Shown here in pieces: positions 60,752 through 64,000 of a DNA stretch of 64,000 nt. The DNA comes from JAGOEY01 sp017997515 (GTDB taxonomy: Bacteria > Pseudomonadota > Gammaproteobacteria > Burkholderiales > Burkholderiaceae_C): NCBI GenBank assembly GCA_026314275.1, contig CP111109.1:1240001-1304000 (forward strand), given 5' to 3'. How positions within the stretch are numbered: the first letter of the stretch is position 1; each line of letters begins with the position of its first letter. The notes below the pieces were generated by a model that worked only from the letters and a program-made list of their open reading frames with translations, was not told the origin of the DNA and made no database searches. Position numbers and translations under genes: made by a program.

Positions 60752-61464
60752 GCAACCTGCGCATCTGGGGCCGCATGAGCTCGTTGAACGTGCGCAAGGT
60801 CGTCTGGTGCGCGCAGGAGCTGGCGCTGGACTTTCAGCGCACCGAGGCGGGTGGCCAGTTTGGTGTGGTGAAGACGCCGGAGTACGAAGCGCTGAACCCC
60901 AATGCGCTGGTGCCCGTCATCCAGGACGGCGACTACGTGCTGTGGGAGTCGAACGTGATCGTGCGTTACCTCTGCGCAAAGTATGGCGCCCCCTCGCTCG
61001 CTACTTCGTATGCTTCGCGTCCCCCCAAGGGGGCCTCGCCTTACTTGGGGCGGCCCGGCGCGGCGGCGACAGCCGGCACGCTCTACCCCACCGAGCTGCC
61101 CGCACGGTTTGACGCCGAACGCTGGATGGACTGGCAACAGACCACGATGAACCCGGCCGGGCGTGACGGTTTTATCCAGTGGGTGCGCACCGCGCCCGCG
61201 CAGCGCGACGCCGCCACATACCTGCAGTCCGTGGCCGCCACCGAGCCCTTGTTGGCCATGCTGGACGCCCACCTGGCGCAGCAACCCTTCATGGTGGGCG
61301 ACAGCTTCACCATGGCCGACATTCCGATCGCGTGTGAAATCCACCGCTGGCGCGCGTTGCCCTTGTCGGACACCGCACCGCTGACCCCGCACCTGGACCG
61401 CTGGTACCAAGTAGTGAGTGGCCGCCCGACGGCACTCGGCGTGCTCGACCAACCTCTGACCTGA
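60748..61464 (+). CDS. Glutathione S-transferase family protein with a 28-residue inserted repeat
   Basis: 238 aa, ATGA overlap with the aminotransferase gene. The N-terminal thioredoxin-like domain (LRIWGRMSSLNVRKVVWCAQEL ... NPNALVPVIQDGDYVLWESNVIVRYL) and the C-terminal helical domain (MVGDSFTMADIPIACEIHRW) are standard. Between KYGA and GTLYPTELPA, residues ~82-109 (PSLATSYASRPPKGASPYLG ...) are extra; relatives run straight from KYG to LYP. The extra bases form a GC-rich palindromic repeat inserted in frame, between the two domains, so the enzyme may still fold. Confidence 0.9.
   Translation: MSNLRIWGRMSSLNVRKVVWCAQELALDFQRTEAGGQFGVVKTPEYEALNPNALVPVIQDGDYVLWESNVIVRYLCAKYGAPSLATSYASRPPKGASPYLGRPGAAATAGTLYPTELPARFDAERWMDWQQTTMNPAGRDGFIQWVRTAPAQRDAATYLQSVAATEPLLAMLDAHLAQQPFMVGDSFTMADIPIACEIHRWRALPLSDTAPLTPHLDRWYQVVSGRPTALGVLDQPLT
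60992..61075. repeat. GC-rich palindromic repeat inside the GST gene, in frame
   Basis: CCCTCGCTCGCTACTTCG, TGCTTCGCGTCCCCCCAAGG, GGGCCTCGCC and TTGGGGCGGCCCGGC: several short inverted pairs. About 84 bp (28 codons) without a stop. Different from families 1 and 2 in sequence. Confidence 0.8.
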
Positions 61465-61478
61465 CCCCGTTCCCCCGC

Positions 61479-62435
61479 ATGCCTGCCTTGCACTCTTCCG
61501 CACCCGCCCGCAACCGCCCGTTTAAACAGGTGGATGTTTTTACGCCCACTGCGCTGCTGGGCAACCCGCTGGCCGTGGTGCTGGATGGCGGTGGGCTCAC
61601 GGATGCGCAGATGCTGCAGTTTGCAAACTGGACGAATCTGTCAGAAACCACCTTCCTGCTGACGCCGACGGATGCGGGCCGCGCGGGCGGCGCCGACTAC
61701 CGCGTGCGTATCTTCACGCCGGGCGGCGAGATGCGTTTTGCCGGGCACCCAACCTTGGGCAGTTGCCACGCCTGGCTGCAGGCCGGTGGCCAGCCGCAGT
61801 CGGCGCAGCAGATCGTGCAGGAATGCCCGGTGGGGCTGGTGCCCATCCGGCGTGACGGCAGCTTGCTGTCGTTTGCCGCGCCGCCGCTGCAACGCAATGC
61901 ACCCAGCCCGATGGTGCTGGCCCGTGTGGCCGCGGCGCTGGGCTTGAAGGCCCATGACGTGCTGGCAGCCCAGCTGCTGGACAACGGCACTACCTGGCTT
62001 GGCCTGCTGCTGGACGACCCGCACACCGTGCTGCAGCTCAAGCCGAACCAGCTGGAACTCAAGAATTTAGGGCATAAAGTGGGTGTAGCGGCCGTGTATC
62101 CTGCGCCGGAAGCTCCTGTTTTGATAGTGCGTTCCAACCGCGAAGCCCGCGCGTTTGGCCAGTCCGCTGCGGTCAGCGCAGAGGAAGAGCCCGCGCTGGA
62201 AGTGCGCGCCTTTGCCGCCCCCATGGGTATCGCCGAAGACCCGGTAACCGGCAGCCTGAACGCCAGCCTGGCCCAGTGGCTGATTGCCGACGGCCATATG
62301 CCCGAGCGCTACCTCGCCGCACAAGGCACCTGCCTTGACCGCGCGGGCCGCATCCATATCCACCGCGACAGCAGCGGGCAGGTGTGGGTGGGTGGTGCCG
62401 TGGTGACCTGTATCGACGGTGTGGTCACGCTGTAG
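61479..62435 (+). CDS. PhzF-family epimerase/isomerase
   Basis: 318 aa. FKQVDVFTPTALLGNPLAVVLDG, the catalytic Glu region NLSETTFLL, RIFTPGGEMRFAGHPTLGSCHAW and GIAEDPVTGSLNASLAQWL are the PhzF landmarks of both mirrored halves. It has a diaminopimelate-epimerase-like fold, as does DapF upstream. Substrate unknown; no phenazine genes are present. Fourteen bp after the GST gene. Confidence 0.92.
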   Translation: MPALHSSAPARNRPFKQVDVFTPTALLGNPLAVVLDGGGLTDAQMLQFANWTNLSETTFLLTPTDAGRAGGADYRVRIFTPGGEMRFAGHPTLGSCHAWLQAGGQPQSAQQIVQECPVGLVPIRRDGSLLSFAAPPLQRNAPSPMVLARVAAALGLKAHDVLAAQLLDNGTTWLGLLLDDPHTVLQLKPNQLELKNLGHKVGVAAVYPAPEAPVLIVRSNREARAFGQSAAVSAEEEPALEVRAFAAPMGIAEDPVTGSLNASLAQWLIADGHMPERYLAAQGTCLDRAGRIHIHRDSSGQVWVGGAVVTCIDGVVTL

Positions 62436-62440
62436 GCCCC

Positions 62441-63118
62441 ATGGCCACGTCCCTAGACCACCTTGTCATCCTGGCCGCCACACTGCCCGAAGGGGTTGCG
62501 TGGTGTGAAGCCACCTTCGGCGTCGCGCTGGCCCCGGGTGGTGAACACCCGCTGATGGGCACCCACAACCGCTTGCTGAATATCTCCAGCCCCGCCCACC
62601 CACGCGCCTACCTGGAAGTGATTGCTATCAATCCAGGAGCTACTCCCGCCCGTGCAGCGGGCGCCAGACGCTGGTTTGACATGGATAACGAGGCCCTGCA
62701 GGCCCAGCTGCACCAGACTGGCCCGCAGCTGGCGCACTGGGTGGCGCAGGTGCCCGACATCACCACATCCGTCGCCGCGCTGGCCGCGCAAGGCATTAAC
62801 CGGGGCCGCGTATTGGCAGCGTCCCGCCCCACACCGCAGGGCCTGCTGGCCTGGCAGATCAGCGTGCGCGACGACGGCCAGCGCCTGTTCGACGGCTGCC
62901 TGCCGACGCTGATCGAATGGGGCAGCACACACCCGACACACTCCATGCCCGACAGCGGTGTCACGCTGCAGTCGCTGGCACTGCGCCACCCCGATACAGC
63001 CGCCCTGCGTGCAGCCTGCGAGGCCATGGGTCTGCAGGACATCGCCGTCACACCCGGCCCGGCGCAAATCCAGATTCAACTTGCCACCCCACGCGGGCTG
63101 GTCACCCTGCACTCATGA
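62441..63118 (+). CDS. VOC/glyoxalase-like domain protein
   Basis: 225 aa. LDHLVILAATLPEGVAWCEATFGVALAPGGEHPLMGTHNRLL is a typical Glyoxalase_3-type opening with the metal-binding His in LDHLV and GTHN; YLEVIAINPGA and PTLIEWGSTHPTHSMPDSG follow. The metal and substrate are unknown. Codons around 62,625-62,680 resemble a family 1 repeat but also fit the native family sequence. Five bp after phzF, 4-bp overlap with the next gene. Confidence 0.82.
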   Translation: MATSLDHLVILAATLPEGVAWCEATFGVALAPGGEHPLMGTHNRLLNISSPAHPRAYLEVIAINPGATPARAAGARRWFDMDNEALQAQLHQTGPQLAHWVAQVPDITTSVAALAAQGINRGRVLAASRPTPQGLLAWQISVRDDGQRLFDGCLPTLIEWGSTHPTHSMPDSGVTLQSLALRHPDTAALRAACEAMGLQDIAVTPGPAQIQIQLATPRGLVTLHS

Positions 63119-64000
63119 CCACCCACCTGCCCACCTTGTTTGACATTGAAGCCGCCGCCGAGGTGGTGTACCGCAGCTTCGCGCCCACACCGCAGTACCG
63201 CTGGGCGCTGCTGAGTGAGCGCCTGGGCACCGACTGCTGGGTCAAACACGAGAACCACACGCCCGTGGGCGCGTTCAAGATCCGGGGCGGGCTGACCTAT
63301 TTCGACCAGCTGGCCCGCAGCGGCACCCTGCCGCGCGAAGCCATCAGCGCCACCCGAGGCAACCACGGCCAGAGCATCGGCTGGGCAGCCCGCGAACACG
63401 GCGTGGCCTGCACCGTCGTGGTACCCCACGGCAACTCGCGCGAGAAAAACGCCGCCATGCGTGCGCTGGGTGTGACGCTGGTCGAACACGGCAGCGAGTT
63501 CCAGGAAGCGCGCGAACACGCTATTTCCCTGGCGGCCGAACGCGGCGCCCACATGGTGCCCAGCTTCCACACCGACCTGCTGCGCGGTGTAGCCACCGCC
63601 TGGTGGGAAATGCTGCGCGCCGTGCCACAGCTGGACGTGCTGTATGTGCCCATCGGCCAGGGCTCGGGTGCCTGCTCCGCCATCGCCGCCAAGCGGGCGC
63701 TGGGGCACGGCGTGCGTATCGTTGGCGTCATCAGCGCCCACGCCACCACCTATGCCGACTCCCTCGCCGCCGGGCATGTGGTGGAAGCCCCCGTCACCAC
63801 CGTACTGGCCGACGGCATGGCCTGCCGCGTGGCCGACCAGGCCGCACTGGACGTGCTGATGGCGCACCTCGACCACACCGTGCAGGTCACCGACGCCGAA
63901 GTGGCCCAGGCCATGCGCGACCTTTTCACCGACACCCACAACGTTGCCGAAGGTGCCGGTGCCGCCGCCTTTGCCGCGGCGATGCAGGAGAGGGACAGTC
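63115..64000 (+). CDS. Threonine/serine dehydratase-like PLP enzyme (3' end beyond window)
   Basis: 295 residues visible, no stop before the window end. PLP lysine K55 in TPVGAFKIRGGLTYF; SATRGNHGQSIGWAAREHGV is the substrate and cofactor loop (normally S-GNH-Q); PIGQGSGACSAIAAKRAL binds the PLP phosphate. This fold-type II family deaminates threonine or serine, or racemises related amino acids. It ends the LysE-to-VOC run (ATGA overlap), consistent with amino-acid or amine metabolism. Confidence 0.9.
   Translation, partial: MTTHLPTLFDIEAAAEVVYRSFAPTPQYRWALLSERLGTDCWVKHENHTPVGAFKIRGGLTYFDQLARSGTLPREAISATRGNHGQSIGWAAREHGVACTVVVPHGNSREKNAAMRALGVTLVEHGSEFQEAREHAISLAAERGAHMVPSFHTDLLRGVATAWWEMLRAVPQLDVLYVPIGQGSGACSAIAAKRALGHGVRIVGVISAHATTYADSLAAGHVVEAPVTTVLADGMACRVADQAALDVLMAHLDHTVQVTDAEVAQAMRDLFTDTHNVAEGAGAAAFAAAMQERDS

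Noticed and set aside
62065..62130. Possible family 1 repeat in the PhzF gene
   Set aside because: The GTTTTGATAGTGCG end resembles an arm, but the encoded residues fit the normal PhzF sequence before the EDPVTG block, so a chance match is more likely.
62625..62680. Possible family 1 repeat in the VOC gene
   Set aside because: ATTGCTATCAAT and GCGGGCGCCAGACGC look like repeat arms, yet EVIAINPGA and RRWFDMD agree with native family sequence; left unscored.
1..64000. CRISPR arrays, tRNA or rRNA genes, complete insertion sequences, prophage
   Set aside because: None recognised by eye; the only structured RNA found is rnpB and the only element-like DNA is the repeats and the MITE.

Overview
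The window is a chromosomal piece of a GC-rich betaproteobacterium. The gene set (hslVU, a long-tailed dksA, xerC-DUF484-dapF, AtuA/Bug genes, gltIJKL) and two families of short dispersed palindromic repeats point to Burkholderiales, most likely Comamonadaceae (Rhodoferax/Polaromonas/Acidovorax relatives). The genus is an inference from gene content, not from any search. Most of the sequence is GC-rich; about 48.8-52.8 kb is visibly AT-rich and looks acquired.

Layout. 1-8.6 kb, minus strand: housekeeping genes hslU (cut by the window edge), hslV, a frameshifted STAS-like gene, dksA, a CobW-type GTPase, xerC, DUF484 and dapF. 8.6-13.9 kb: a Nudix/metallo-beta-lactamase fusion, an RsuA-family pseudouridine synthase, RNase P RNA (rnpB, minus), an amine oxidase and cysteine synthase. 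14.1-18.1 kb: a LysR regulator divergent from an AtuA-like catabolic pair and a Bug-type binding protein. 18.2-24 kb: an FAD protein, a YhhQ-type transporter, htpX, DUF3025, a NYN-domain protein and pyrC. 24.3-27.3 kb: a TRAP transporter (dctQMP-like). 27.4-33.4 kb: an Rnk/GreA-type protein, the glutamate/aspartate ABC operon gltIJKL, a LysR regulator and a 2-hydroxyacid dehydrogenase. 33.5-36.4 kb: an Atm1-type ABC exporter, a thioesterase and a hemerythrin protein.

36.6-52.6 kb, all minus strand, is a surface-polysaccharide (O-antigen/capsule) locus of the Wzx/Wzy type. It holds wzx, a glycosyltransferase, wzy, the three UDP-N-acetyl-L-fucosamine genes (fnlA, fnlB, fnlC), a WbuB-like transferase, a PglC-like initiating transferase, and a dehydratase/aminotransferase/acetyltransferase set resembling the UDP-N,N'-diacetylbacillosamine pathway. 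Non-sugar genes are embedded in it: two vapBC toxin-antitoxin modules that bracket fnlA-wzx, an AlbA/Schlafen-type regulator translationally coupled to the initiating transferase, and a remnant of a type I restriction hsdR gene.

53.4-64 kb: a 187-bp MITE-like element, a VIT1-type transporter, a transglutaminase, and a MocR/PdxR-type regulator divergent from a tightly packed run of eight genes (LysE, EamA, LysE, aminotransferase, GST, PhzF, VOC, threonine-dehydratase-like; the last runs off the window).

The most unusual feature is the pair of palindromic repeat families. They occur between genes and also in frame inside coding sequences: dapF, the Nudix/MBL gene, the DUF3025 gene, the MocR linker, GST, and the N-terminus of the EamA protein. 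In the polysaccharide locus one family marks several gene junctions.
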